DNA of 64,000 nucleotides. It comes from Limonium bicolor (Eukaryota; Streptophyta; Magnoliopsida; Caryophyllales; Plumbaginaceae). Below, one piece after another: positions 38,718 through 51,239 of this stretch. The first letter of the stretch is position 1. Every line of letters begins with the position of its first letter. The translations under genes and the position numbers were made by a program. The notes beneath the pieces are model-generated. The model made no database searches. It saw only the letters and a program-made list of their open reading frames with translations, and was not told the DNA's origin. The stretch lies in assembly GCA_023374045.1 (NCBI GenBank), contig CM041780.1, forward strand, positions 170,806,085 to 170,870,084. The letters are read 5' to 3'.

Positions 38718-39961
38718 CCCCCAGAAACCTACAGAGAGTGTTTTAAAGGGTTTAAATGATGGGGGATTGAATGTTAATGATGTTATAAGATGTTAAGGCC
38801 TTGTTTGGTGAGATGTAAAGGCCCTAAGAAGTGTTAGAAAGTGTTAGAAGTGCTTGAGAAGTGAGAGCTTAAAGTAACAAAAGTGAACCGAGATAACGGG
38901 ATAACGGGGTAACTACGGGAGTAACATTTAATTATGTTCCGTATAAGCTTAGTATTAATAATAATGTTTGAAACATTATCAGAGAGTCGTGCGTGACCCG
39001 AGGACGGTGAGATGACACGGTAAAAGTGAAAACCCCGGTGAAAGGTATGATTTTCTCATGCCCCGTATGCTAACCGAGTTACTCTGATTTGTGTGTTTGT
39101 GTGCCGGCTTAATCAAGAGTAAAGCATGAAAATAATCCCTTGTTTGATTATGTATGCCTTGAGGTATGTTGTATGAGCTAACATACTTGTATGCCGGTGA
39201 GGTCTAACAGAGTGCCTAGACCGACTCATAGTGAGTAATGATTGACTAATAACCCGTAGTACGGGTAGTCTCATAAGCAATGGAAATATGCAAACACACA
39301 TAAACTATCGATTAAAGTATAACGATATCGTAAACATATGAACTCCCTAGAATGTGAGGAGATGTGCGGGTTGAGTAAATACCCGATAACGGTTAGAAAA
39401 CCTTATTGAAACGATCCACGAAATAGATATGAGTGGAGAGATAAATGAACCTCCATCGAGAGGATTGAAGTTAGTCCAATGATGTGAACATATAAGAAAG
39501 GTAAAAGAGACCTAAGGGACTATGTGACTCCCTTGAGATACGGTCGACCTCTTATATGAGAATTTTACCCGGTATAAGAAAATATCCGAATGTATAGTAT
39601 ATGAATGTAAGGGTAACCCTTAAGCCTAAGATTACCCGAATTTAAGTAAGTTCCCAAAGTCATTAGAAACATCGAGAATGATGCTTCTAGACTACTAATA
39701 CATGATATTATTATAACTCCGAGAGAGGAGTGTACGGGAACGAGAGTAGTCCGAGAGTAGTCGGACCTAAGTAAAAGAGATAGGAACTAAGAGAGAGTTC
39801 CGCGAGCTAGTTGAACCTTCCCACCATGCTAGACCCAGAGTAGGGTCGAAACCGGGGAAGTAAGACTATGCTCGAGAGCCATGAGTTTTGGCTCGAGTAT
39901 GTATTAAGAGTAACAAGCGTGACGTAGGGGACCTGTAGTGTCTCGAGGATCTACAAGAGCT

Positions 39962-40160
39962 TGAGTATAAATAACCCAAGAGTGTGGGTGAGATAATGAG
40001 TATAAATAACCCGAGAGAAAGGGGTGAGTTTATGAATGTGTAACCCGAGAGAATGGGTAAGTATAAGAATGAGTAACCCAAGAGAATGGGTGTGTGTACG
40101 AATGAGTAACCCGAGAGAACGGGTAAGTATAAGAATAAGTGACCCGAGAGAGAGGGTGAG
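39962..40160 (+). repeat. LTR minisatellite, copy 5
   Basis: Six units, same order as copies 2 and 4. Confidence 0.8.
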
Positions 40161-40809
40161 GTATTGAATAAGTAAACAAGGCATAGTGAGGAATAACCCT
40201 CAATGCCTAAGAGTAACCAGTTACCACTAACAACATTGTTATGTTAGTTAGGAATCGTGTTCCGTGATTGGATGTAGATTCCTTGTGTGATATACATATA
40301 TATTGTATTGTCATGATGCATGTTGTTTGATTAAAATGAACTCCATGTATATCCGACCCAAAGTAGTCGGTGTACCGCGGTTAGCACGCGGTATATGCGA
40401 ATTTCATGCGCAGCGTAAGCTGACCCCCTAGGGGGAACGTTTTTAGTGTGCAGGTACTTGAAGCTGACCACCGTTCGAGAGAGTAGGACGGGGACAGTTA
40501 TGAAGCGTGGGTAGTTAGATCGTAATTACTTATGCATTTAAATGAGGTGTAAGTCCGAGTATGTTATCGGCATCCGTATATTGTAGACTCGGTATAGTAA
40601 AGAAGTGGAATGAGTATTGTATTTGTATGATGTACTCGGTTGATCCAGTCCATCAGACCGTTACTGTATGTGAGATAGGCCTGGTTAGCCATATGGGTGG
40701 CTAACGGCGTTGTTTCACCCCTCGTTGTAATTAGAGTTCCACTGCGTGAGTAAGTGTAATTAGTAACGGATTATGAGGTAATGATGAGATTAACGGTTGG
40801 GGTGTTACA

Positions 40810-41385
40810 TTCTCGTTGAATTACCTGGTTCCCTGGATTAGATCGCACTTAGAGAGAAAAACTGTTGTGATGAAAGCAAGGATTCAAGACAAGATGATGC
40901 TCAAGTATTGATAGCGTGTTTATTTCCTTGGGGGTGAACCCCTATTTATTGTTTTTCTTTTACAACTCTTCGCATTTCCACCTTGTCAACCAGCTTATTT
41001 GTCAGGCTATCATTCTGTTATTACAAAACTATGAAGTATTGAAAGTGTGATCGGTCACATGCGACCGGTCGCTATTTGTGCATCCTTTTATTTAAACAAC
41101 TGGCCGCAGATGTATGGTCGTCTATTTACGCTTATTCCTTGTTGTCCGGCCAGGTACATCTGCCCGGTCGCTATCTATACTTTATTTCATACTATGTGAC
41201 CAGTCGTTGGCGCCCGGTCGCATATCTTTGAAACCTAATAAGTAACAATTCCTTGGATCTTTCTTGGTCTCCTGGTTGGTCTTATTTTTTCTCTCTTCAT
41301 CAGTCCCACAAGTTCTACTTTTTTATTTAAAAAGTAGAAGTCCCAGTGATTGTCGTGGCTGCTTTTGGACATTGTGTTGTGTTAG
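40810..41385. other. Unassigned flank of the array with CCGGTCGC-type motif repeats
   Basis: No ORF worth naming. The motif CCGGTCGC recurs at about 41,075, 41,170 and 41,214, with inverted partners such as GATCGGTCACATGCGACCGGTC near 41,050, and a short inverted repeat CTACTTTTTTA...TTAAAAAGTAG lies at about 41,317-41,337. Likely part of an older repeat; class not recognised. Confidence 0.4.
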
Positions 41386-41776
41386 GAGCTTGAAATTAAT
41401 GCTATCTAATGACTCTAGCCTTTCTTGAATGAGGAGGTATGATTAATTAGATAAGATTTGATTAGTCCAAGATTTGGAGAATCTTTATATTAGCTCTAAT
41501 AGATAACTTAGTGAGATATAAATGATAGCATTTGGGCGATTTAGAAGATTCCCTCTATCCTTTGGTATACACATATCTTAGATTCGTTTGTTTAACTTTA
41601 TTATTTTCTTCAATTTCCAATATCAACCAAAAACCCAAACCCCCTAGTTTAAGGTTAATAACTTTTATTTATCTTCTTGCACATTTAGTAAGCTTATAAT
41701 TGATTGGATAGTTACGAAGTTTTTGTGGATACGACTTTGTTGTACTACATTGAATGTGTTCACTACCCAGTTAGCA
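41386..41776 (+). mobile_element. Probable relic of an LTR 3' part
   Basis: It shares layout with the last part of the solo LTR at 53,469-55,268: an A/T-rich stretch, then an AACCCCC(A/T)AGTTTA motif (here 41,638), then a GTGGATACGACTTTGTTGTACTACA-like segment (41,727) matching the GGTTCGATAACC...ACTACC segment of that LTR. Such ends are common in plant Gypsy elements. The limits are approximate and no target-site duplication was found. Confidence 0.35.
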
Positions 41777-41940
41777 GCACTGGCGGAACTAGGATTTCGT
41801 AACATAGGTATCAAAATATTTGATCATTATTTATAATGCTATAAAACATTAATCATTGTACTAATAAATAAATTGGAAAATCACATCAAATACTAAGAAG
41901 CTATAACTTATACATCAAATTAGATTTCTACGACTCTTCA
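41777..41940. other. Short unassigned AT-rich flank
   Basis: Contains CACTGGCGGAACTAGGATTT near 41,780, a phrase I associate with dispersed plant repeats, then AT-rich sequence up to the next LTR. No gene. Confidence 0.3.
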
Positions 41941-42552
41941 TAAAATACCTCGAACTTAATTATGGTGATTAAATTACTCTAATATGATATTTGAGGGCCT
42001 AATAGCCCCAAAATAATTTTGGTGAAGAAAATAAATCCAAAAGAAAAGAGAAAACGCTCAAAAAGCATAAAACACAAAAATGAGTGTTATGTGACCATGG
42101 GAGGAATATGACCTTGGTTAGAGTCCTAGATGGATTCTTAGGGCTTAATTATGCCTAAATAATATGTGGGAACAATTCCCGAAGAAAACGGAACCAAATA
42201 GTGGGTTAAAACGCTAACGAAGTCTTAAAGCGTGTTTTTTTAGAAAACCCGGAAACGTGACTTTGAGTGGTCAAATGGACCCGTAAAAATTATAGTCAAT
42301 CAAATAACTATAATTAAACATTAATGGAAGCTTAAGAACCATTAAAATTAAAGAAACTAGAAAAATCCAAAAAAACTGGCCCGGTTAGTAAATAGTGCTA
42401 AAACTGGGTAATTAACGAGCGTTATTGTGAAAATACGAAAATGCCCCTAGCTTGATTAATTATAGTGGGATGGTTTCTTTATATGACTCAGCCCTCCATG
42501 TTGACTCATTTGACCCTATTAATTAAGGAAGAAACAAAAACAAAAGCAAAAA

Positions 42553-42891
42553 ATGGAAAGTAAGTACAAAAGTTGCTTTTTCACTCTCTCTCCTCTACTC
42601 CCTCATTTCTCCAGCGTATTCCCTCCCCTCCCGACTTCTTATCCTTCCTCCTTCTCTGTAAATGACTATTTGGAAGAGCTCCCATGGCTTCTCCATCTTC
42701 CTCACCTTGTACAAGCTACATCCATGCTCCAAATGGAAAATAATCACATATTTGAACTCCTCTCACCAAGCTCTATCTTTCTCTCTTTTCAAAATCCCAA
42801 AACCATGAAGTTCATCTCCATGGGTATAGCCCATTTGAAGAGAAAACTAGAGATTCTTGAAGCTTGGAGTCTCCCCTTTCATTTAAGGTAA
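42553..42891 (+). other. Leader ORF in diverged LTR (112 codons)
   Basis: Reads from a C/T-rich leader, ends in ...HLR with the stop inside AAGGTAA. A 68-codon minus-strand ORF at 46,522-46,728 in the opposing LTR shares the block FISMG(I)xHLKRK, LSPSS and the same ...LR end at AAGGTAA. The shared frame may only reflect DNA homology, since AG|GT at 42,887/42,888 looks like a splice donor. No known domain. Confidence 0.25.
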
Positions 42892-44084
42892 AAAGTTCCG
42901 AGGGAAAACTCATTTTTCTTCATCTTTTGTCTTGACCGATTTTCACCCCTTTTGATGCCTTGTTCTTTCCTTGTTTGAGCTATTCTCCAATCCTGCAATG
43001 GTGGAGTGGAGCTCCCCCTTTGATTCATGGCAAAAATCGATTCTATGGTTTTCAAAGGTAATGACCAACTTTGTGCCTTTAGCCCTCCTCTTTAATTCAT
43101 GAATTGTTTTCATAATCCAAGGGAGATAATTAGTTTTTATTGTGCTCCCTTGGGTATTGGTCTAGAGTGTTGGGCAATGGCAATGCTCCATGGCCGATTT
43201 TGAGTCAAGAGAAGTGGAGAAGAGAAGAGAAGAAATAAAAAATAAGAACTTGAGAATTGAAGGTAATTAACTACCATGATCCCTACATTTAATGTTATAG
43301 GATTTGGGATGGGAAAATTGAGAAAGAAATGAACCAAATTTAAGTTAGGAAAGTGTTTGGTAGTTAGGTGAGAAATTTATGAATGGTTGTTTGAATTGAG
43401 GGCCTTGGAGCCAAGTGACTTGGGATTGTGTTTATATTGTTGTTTGATGAAATTTTGATTGAGCTTGTGTGCTGGTAGAACCCTTTATGGGTGTGGCTAG
43501 TTTTGGATTGATTTAGGTGAGAATTGATGAGTTTGGATATGTTAGGTTTGTAAGCAAACTATGACAAAATTTTAGTAGAAAATAAGTGTTTTTAGGTGAC
43601 GTGGTGAATTGGAGGACTTGGGTGTTTATGGGGTGGAGTTGGGTTGATTGATCACCTTGAAATGGTAGTTGGATGAGAGAGATTTGAGTGTGTAAAATCT
43701 ATAGCAAATGAGTGTTGAAGTGCATTGGAATGACTAGAAAAGAACTAGTGTGCAAGACTTTGAAAATAAGAGTTGAACTTGGGTATAGTTAATGCACTTG
43801 TCTAGGAAGGATTTAGAATGGTCAATTGGGTTGAGAATAAGGTAAACCATCAAGAGAAAGGTTAGAAATGCACAAGTGTGCAAAATGTAAAAATGTGAGA
43901 ATTGATATTTGGGAAATTGAACAAGAATTGGGTAGTGAATGTGACCAAGGATTTAAGGTGGTTTAAGGAGTGTTTTAGGGTGTCTAAATATGTAGAAAAC
44001 ATGTAGAAAAATTAGGGAATGGTTAGGTGCGGATTAAGGTTGGAATAGGGGTTGAAATTTGACATTTTAGCAGCTTTTTAGTAG

Positions 44085-44265
44085 GGTCCGGGACTTATGG
44101 GCCGGACCAAGTCCCGGATCAAGCATAAAAATGTCCTGAAAGTTGAGAAAACAGGTGGTCCGAGACCCTAGTCCTGGACCAGGACCCGGACCAAGGGAGA
44201 AAAATGGCCGAGAGTGAAGTTAAGCATTGGTCCGGGACTTTGGGTATGGACCAAGTTCCGGACCA
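44085..44265 (+). repeat. Triple GGTCCGGGAC-type hairpin module, left arm
   Basis: Three inverted repeats in the same order and spacing as in the array LTR although surrounding bases have diverged: GGTCCGGGACTT...AAGTCCCGGA, GGTCCGAGACC...GACCCGGACC, GGTCCGGGACTT...AAGTTCCGGACC. Confidence 0.8.
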
Positions 44266-45169
44266 CCCCCAGAATTGCACCAAAAGTGGTCTTAAGGAAT
44301 TAGAAGGTGGGGGATTGATTGGTAACAGTTTTAGATGTTGTTTAGGCCATGTTTGGTGATATGTAAAGGTCCTAAGAAGCATAAACAAGTGTGGGAAATG
44401 AGTGAGAAGTAAGAACTTAAGTTAACAAGAATAAAGATGAAGTTAACGGGACAACGGGGTAAGTACGGGAGTAATATTCATTTACCTACCGTAAGGTATC
44501 AATGTTAATAGAACCATTTGACATGTGATCAGTGATTCGAGAGTAAGACTCGAGGAGTGTGAGGTGACATGGTAGAGTCAATCCATGGTGAAAGGTATGA
44601 TTTTCTCATGCCCGTATGCTACAGGGATTACACTGATTTGTGTGCTTGTGTGCCGACTTAATCAAGATAAAAGCATGAAAATGATTTATTGCATTTGATA
44701 TGTATGTCTTGAGGCATGATGTATGAACTAACATACTTGAATGGTGGTGTGGTCTAACTTAGCGTTATAGACAGACTCATAGTTGAGTAACGATTGGTTA
44801 GTGACTCATAGATTGAGTCGTTTAGTAAAATAACGAGAACGTGGAAACATACAAAAACTATCGAATCATAATAACGTTAATGCAAACCTATGAACTCCCT
44901 AGAATGTGAGCGAGTTGTACGGGATTAGTAAACTCCCGATAACTGTTAGAGAACCAAAATGAACAATCCACGAAACAAACAATAGTTATAACTTCATCTT
45001 TATTCTTGTTAACTTAAGTTCTTACTTCTCACTTATTTCTAGCACTTGTTTATGCTTCTTAGGACCTTTACATATCACCAAACAAGGCCTAAACATCATC
45101 TAGAACCATTACCATTCAATCCCCCATGTTCTAAAGCCATAAAACCACTCACGGCTAAAATTTGAGCAT

Positions 45170-45350
45170 GGTCCGAGACATGGTCCGGGTCAATAGTCCC
45201 GGACCAATGCATTTCATGACTTTCGGCTGATTTTTTTCTTTTAATCCGGGTACTGGTCCGGGTCCCTAGTCCCGGACCACCAGATTTCTCAACTTTCAAG
45301 GCTTATTTTGATGCGGTCTGGGACCTTGTTCCTAACTTAGGTCTCGGACC
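45170..45350 (-). repeat. Triple GGTCCGGGAC-type hairpin module, right arm
   Basis: Three degenerate inverted repeats, for example GGTCCGGGT...GTCCCGGACCA at 45,258-45,282, spaced as in the other modules. Confidence 0.75.
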
Positions 45351-46521
45351 CTGCTAAAAACTACTACTTATGTAATTTTTCACCTCCAAATCAACCCCTA
45401 ATTCACACCTAATCTTTCCATAATCTTTCCACATGTTTCCTACATGTTAAAACACCTTAAAACACTCTTAAAACCTCTACAAATCATTGGTCCAATCCTT
45501 GCTCAACTTCTTGCTCAAATTCAACAAATTTCCATTCTCACTTTTACATTTTGCACACTTGTGCATTTCTAACTTCCTCTTGGTGGTTTACCTCTTGTTC
45601 TCACCCATTTTGACCATTCCTAATTCATCCTTGACAAATGCATTAAATATACCCAAGTTCAACCCTTATTTTCAAAGTTATGCACACTAACTCTTCTCTA
45701 GAAATTTCAAGACTTTCCTACGCATCTTTGCTACAGATTTTTGTCTCTTCTCTTTCTAGTTCTCCAAATACCATCTCAAGATGGTGAACTATCCAAATCA
45801 ATCACCATTTGTTCCTAGTTTCTCCGATTCATAAAGTCTCCTAAACCATTCAATTTCTACTCAAATTTTGCCATAACTTACCTAGAATCCTATCATCTCC
45901 AAATGCACAATTTGTTCACCTAAATCAATTCAAAACTAGCCACACCCATAAAGGGTCCTACCAGTACACAGTATCCATTCAAAATCCACAAGTCAACAAT
46001 ATAAGCTCAACTTCAAGACACTTGGCTCCAAGGCCCTTATTTCAAACAACAAATTCACAATTCTCACCTAACCACCAAGCACATTTCAAACAACAATTTT
46101 GGGTTCTTATTACCTAACCCATCCCAATTCTAAGGTAATCAAATAAACATTAAGGTGGAATTCTTACCTTAAGCTATAACTTTCTCTTCTTTTTTCAAAT
46201 CTCCTCCTTCCTGATCACAATCGGCCAAGTTGACAAGCCACTTGCACCTCAAAATCAAACCAAATGGGGGATTTTAGGCACTAAAACAATACACCTATAC
46301 TTATAAGCAAGATAGGAAGCAAGAGAAGGTGTTAGAGCACAAAAATGAGAGAATTACCTTGAAACCCTAAAATGGGCTTTTGGTCATGAATAAAAGGAGG
46401 AATCCCCATGAGCTTTTGAAGCTTGAATAAGGCTCATTCAAGGAAGGAAAAACAAGGGAAATTGGGGAGTCAAAACCGGCTACATAAGGGATGAAGGCAA
46501 GAGTGAATTTTTGTGATTTTC

Positions 46522-46728
46522 TTACCTTAAAACAATGAGGAGGCATCCAAGCTCCATAAAAGCTGATTTTCTCTTCAAATGGGATATACCCATGGAGATG
46601 AACTTCTTCCTTTTGAGATTTTGAAAAAAGGGAAGTGTAGAGCTTGGTGAGAGGAACACAAATATGTGTTTTGCTTTTGATTTGGAGCATTTATGTGGCT
46701 TAAGGAAGTGGAGGAAGGTGGCTGCCAT
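46522..46728 (-). other. Leader ORF in diverged LTR (68 codons)
   Basis: Minus-strand counterpart of the ORF at 42,553-42,891. The two share FISMG and HLKRK blocks and end at the same AAGGTAA. Its N-terminus differs because of a frame change. No domain recognised. Confidence 0.2.
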
Positions 46729-47484
46729 TGGAACTTGTTGAAGCAGCTCAAAATCGCCAGAAATGGGGAGGAGGAAGAAGAGGCAGCTGGCTAGAGGAGG
46801 AAAGAATAGGAGAAAGAAGAGGGAAAAGAGAAATAAGAGGAGAGAGAAGAGGAAAGTTGCTTTTTACTTTACCATTTTACTCCTTTTGCTTTTTAGCTTA
46901 TTTAAATAACTATCTAGTCAAGAGTGAGAGGGGCTGATTTATTTAATAAAAACGGTCCCTATGTACACATGAGCTGGAGCGTTTTTTGTCTTTTGTAGAA
47001 AACGCTCGTTAATTTACCCGGTTTGGCACTATTCACTAACCAGGCCTGTTTTCTGGATTTTTTTCGTTTCCTTATTTTTAATGGTTCTTAAGCTTTCAAT
47101 AATGTTCGATTATAGTTATTTGGTTGACTATAATTTTTACGGGGCCATATGACCACTCAAAGTCATGTTTTCGGGTTTTCTCGAAAAATGTGCGCTAAAG
47201 CTTTATTAGTGTTTTTAATTCATTTTATGGATCCGTTTTCTTCGGAAATTGTTCCCGTATATTAATTAGGCATTATTAAGCCTTGGAAATCCATCTAGGA
47301 CTCTAACCGAGGTCATATACCTCCTATGGTTGCATAACGCTCGTTTTTTGCGTTTTTTGCTTTTTAAGCGTTTCCTCTTTTCTTTTGGATTTATTTTCTT
47401 TACCAAACTTCTTTAGGTACTATTTGGCCCTCAAATACCATATTAGAATAATTTAATCACCATAATTAAGTTCGGGGTATTTCA

Positions 47485-49500
47485 GGATACATATATTTGT
47501 ATATATATTCATGTTACTTTTACTTGTACATTTAAACCACATTCATATATGTATATAATTATATAACATATAGTTGCATGTATACATGTGATAATAAACA
47601 GTACGGTATTATTATTCCACATTTCATTATTATACATTGTATTATATAATCCATTAATCTTGTAACAAGTTACATTTAATTTCAAAACTTTGTAACTTAT
47701 AATTTATAAACTAGGTTCATGTAATAACATTCACCATGTAATATTATATGGTTTCCAACCATACTATGTACACATTTTTATACATATGTGTCACACATTT
47801 ATATATATATATTTATATATGTATATATATTTGTATGAATTATAGAATTCTTTTACTAATGTTACATTTCCATAATCAATGTAAGATGATTATCCTTACT
47901 AGTTTGTATTATATAATACAAACTTATATTAAGATTCTTATCTTAATATCATGTAACCTTTATATTATAGTAAGAATTTCTAAAGTTTATTTAATACTCA
48001 CTTAAGGTATAATTCCCATTTACTCATTATTTGTCACATTATTTCATGTGAGTATCCTTATATTAATTCCATTTAAATCACATTAATACTATATAGTAGT
48101 TACCACCTTTTATGACATTGTAGACCATATTCTAAAATTCATTTTCCAAACATTCTTATTTGCGCAACAACACTATTATTCCCATTAATTTCATTTTGAC
48201 CGCATAACATTTTATAATGTTACAATTATATCCTTTTATCATATAATATGATACTTTATCTTATTATAACTTATAACCTATAGTTTTATTAAAACTATAA
48301 TAATTGCCGAAAAGGCACAATTTATATAATCTAATTTCCTTAACTGCCACACTTTTTATTTATTACGATATCATCCCATAATTTATACTATATATATATA
48401 TATCATATATTATAATATGTTAAACCTTATAATAAGTTTAAACTATAGTTATAAATATTCCAATTGCCAAAAAGACCCTATGGTTTGTTCTAAATTTTTT
48501 TCCAACCCTTCAACTTTATATTTTTACCAATTGACCATACATTTTATACAATGTTATATATACCATACGATATAACATTTTAACTTTATAATAAGTATAA
48601 CCTAAGGTTATATATACTCAAAATAACCAAACAGGCCCTAGGGTATGTTCTAATTCGTTTTTCTGCCAAACAAAATTTCTTATTTATACAAATTGACCAC
48701 ATTTTTAATATATACTTTATAATGTCATATAAACTATATGTTATACCACTTTCTTATTTAAACCTCTTATAATATTCCAAAAATCACCAAACTTCACCAA
48801 AGTGTTATAAATTGTTATATTAACTTTTTTTTACCCAAAACTTTCAGTAATTACATCTCCACCCCAAATGTTATGTAATTTTTACAATTTAATACATAAC
48901 TTAATATAACTTGGTAATTAATTTACCAAATCACCAAATTTGGTCGAAGTCTCTTATATGGTCAAATTTTGACCTTTAGACATAGTTTTGACCACAAGTT
49001 TTCAGTAATTACAAGTATTACCCCTAATTTTCCCATAATTACAAATTTTACCCCAAAACTTTATAAAATCTACAAAATTCACTTAAATTCATTTCTAAGT
49101 CTATTTTCGGCTTTATTTTCCTTAGTCCTCCAAATTTTATTTAATTATAGTTTTGACCCCAACTTTATAATATTGACATAAACAACTTTAAATATACTTT
49201 AAAGCTTAAATAACTTAAATTAAAATGGCCTAAGTACATGGCCTTATTACAACATTTAAGTTATGGCATAAATTACACATAAATGTCTATATTTATAATA
49301 TAAGTCTCGGCTTTTTGCTTAAACCACCCCAATATTTTTATAAATTACATTTTAACCCTTTTTAATTATCCTTATGACATTATAAGTCATCTTAATACCA
49401 ATTAAACTAGCCAAAAGTGTTAAATAACATTTTAACACATAATTAAGTCATTTTAGTCTACCAAACCCATGACTTTATTTATTTAGTAACAGTAATTTCA
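47485..49500. repeat. AT-rich tract with degenerate ~160-bp tandem repeats
   Basis: No gene. The tract is very AT-rich. A motif of the form AACCTAWRGTTATA...ATTGCCAAAAAGRCCCTATGGTATGTTCTAA recurs at about 48,270, 48,435, 48,600 and, weaker, 48,765, a period of about 155-165 bp with heavy divergence. Microsatellite TA runs occur at 47,800-47,835 and 48,390-48,420. It may belong to the LTR that starts at 51,049 on the minus strand. Confidence 0.45.
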
Positions 49501-51049
49501 TAAAACCTTAAATAACATAAGGTAAGTATACTTACTTGATTTTATGTTACAAATTCAGCCAAACAGCATCAACACTCATGGCCTAATTTTTACAATAGGC
49601 TTACGTTAGTTTTTATACATAGTTCATACATGAACTTGATTAACACACCATTAAGGTAAGGATTTAACTTACTTTATCAAGGATGATCTTAGCTTGGTTT
49701 TGCACTATTTGGACAGAACGTAACCCAAGGTTCTAAGCACCCATTTGGCCACATTTTATGCAAGGAAGATAGGTATAAATTAGCCTAATGTCTTAAGGTA
49801 CATAAAGGAGTACAAATGGACTTATAAACCATGATTTTTACCTTGGATTTGTGAGGCTTTTCAATGGTGAAATAACCTGAATTGTTTAGGCAAAAAAAGA
49901 TAATTAATATACCTTCTAAACCAAGGAATGAAACCCTGTGTAACAAGGTAGAAGATGGCTAGGTTTTACCTTGTTAAAAATACCAAAAATGGAGTTTTTA
50001 GCATGGATTTGGCTACTCCTTGAATCTCTTGATATATCAACTGATTAAGTATGTAAAGTGGAATAAAATAATCCAAGGGAACAAAATAAATCAACCGGAT
50101 TTGAAGAGAAGAAAGATTTACAAGCTTAAAGCATATTTTTACCTTAATAATGTCTTAAGCCTTCTTTCCCCTTGATTTGATGTTTCAGCTGAGATTGGAC
50201 CTTCCCTTTTAACACCAAATCGTGCTAGATGAGTAGGTGAAAGTCTTTGGAAGTTATATCAATGGAAAGAGGAAGGAAAGAGGAAAAGTTTGAACTATAA
50301 CATGTTTTGAATGTGTACCTTGATCAAAGTGAGTTGGTTTTTGAAGTTGGCTGGTTCCTATCTCAACAATGGAGTAAAGGGAATTTTTACCAGGTGTAGT
50401 TCACTTTTGGAATGGCTGATATGAAAGAGAAAGGCAATTTTGCCTTTTTAAGGTGAGAAAAGTAATTATATAATAAAGTAACTAATAAGTCATATTTGTT
50501 GCCATCCTTTAGTTATCTTAATCAAGAGGTATTCTACTTTATTTTTCCGCATCACATTAGATATTTTATGGTCTTTAGTTGACCATTGACCAAATTAGTC
50601 AATTAGGCTTAATTTTGCACTATTTGAGTACTATTCACATTTTGTTGCACATATTTCTGATTTTTTTTGAAAACTTTTAATTAGATATTCAAATGTGGTA
50701 CATTATGTCACATTAGTATATTTAAGGGTATTCAAGGCCCTAAAACCAATCAAAACTCGTTTTAAGGACAATCTCACAAAAAACGTGCTTTAAGGATTTT
50801 TAAAGCACATTTTGTGTCTTAATGTGTTTTAGAGCTTGGTTTTCTTTGGTAATGGTTTTATTATGTTCATTCATGAGTTATAATACTTAGGAATAAAATT
50901 TCGATCCTAAAGAGTTCATTTGGTCAAAGGGTGTAATTCTTGTTTTATGTTGACCATTGTTGTTTTAACTTTATTGTTAAGGCATGTTTAGGCCTTAATT
51001 TATTTGATTAGATGTTTAATCAATGTATAATTAGTTTAGGAGTATTTCA
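49501..51049 (-). mobile_element. 5' part of a third diverged LTR
   Basis: On the minus strand it starts TGAAATACTCCTAAACTAATT at 51,049, the same type of start as the other LTRs here, followed by a stretch equivalent to the early LTR and then serial AAGGTAA sites (complement TTACCTT at about 50,140, 49,967 and 49,852; ACCTTG at 50,319), as in the array LTR leader. The 3' end is not found before 47,485. GAATA (51,050-51,054) would be one target-site duplication; no partner found. Confidence 0.55.
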
Positions 51050-51239
51050 GAATACATTATGAACTATTGATGAAAATATTGATAAACTACACAACTATAA
51101 TTTGTAATCCTTCATAGAAATATTTATCAATTATCATTGATGTATTTAAAGCGATAAGAAGAATATTTATCAAGTATTATGCATACAAAACATTTATCAA
51201 GTATTTTACATACATTGTAAACTACCTTGGAAATTATAA

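Larger units (their letters stand above)
36508..40809 (+). mobile_element. LTR copy 5, right end of the array
   Basis: 4,302 bp. Private differences include AAGAAGTGTG near 38,221, a 2-base loss near 37,783 and ACTACTAATACATG near 39,690. It ends GGGGTGTTACA at 40,809, but is followed by TTCTCGTTGAATTACC instead of a primer site, so this is the true right border. TTCTC (40,810-40,814) would be the right target-site duplication; its partner lies outside the window and cannot be checked. Confidence 0.92.
41941..44988 (+). mobile_element. Truncated diverged LTR, left member of inverted pair
   Basis: Begins TAAAATACCTCG (decayed TGAAATACCCCG) and aligns collinearly with the array LTR from its start: the AAAAGAAAAGAGAAAACGCT block, the AAAATTATAGT...ACTATAATT hairpin, the C/T-rich leader, TTAAGGTAA, the triple GGTCCGGGAC hairpins, the GTGTGCCGRCTTAATCAAG block, and GAACTCCCTAGAATGTGAG. 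It stops at about 44,988, well before the minisatellite and LTR 3' end, so about the last 30% is missing. No primer site or internal domain follows. A related older family rather than a sixth copy of the array. Confidence 0.85.
44989..47484 (-). mobile_element. Truncated diverged LTR, right member of inverted pair
   Basis: On the minus strand it starts TGAAATACCCCGAAC at 47,484 and is collinear with the left member down to about 44,989, where it abuts that member in opposite orientation. It pairs with 41,941-44,445; by eye the arms agree at roughly 85% of positions. It carries its own leader, TTAAGGTAA donor-like site (46,526/46,525) and hairpin module. Its truncation point is earlier in the LTR than that of the left member. 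Confidence 0.85.

Noticed and set aside
1..40809. rDNA or other gene tandem array as the cause of the 9.3-kb period
   Set aside because: No rRNA or gene sequence is present; period boundaries coincide exactly with LTR, primer site and polypurine tract.
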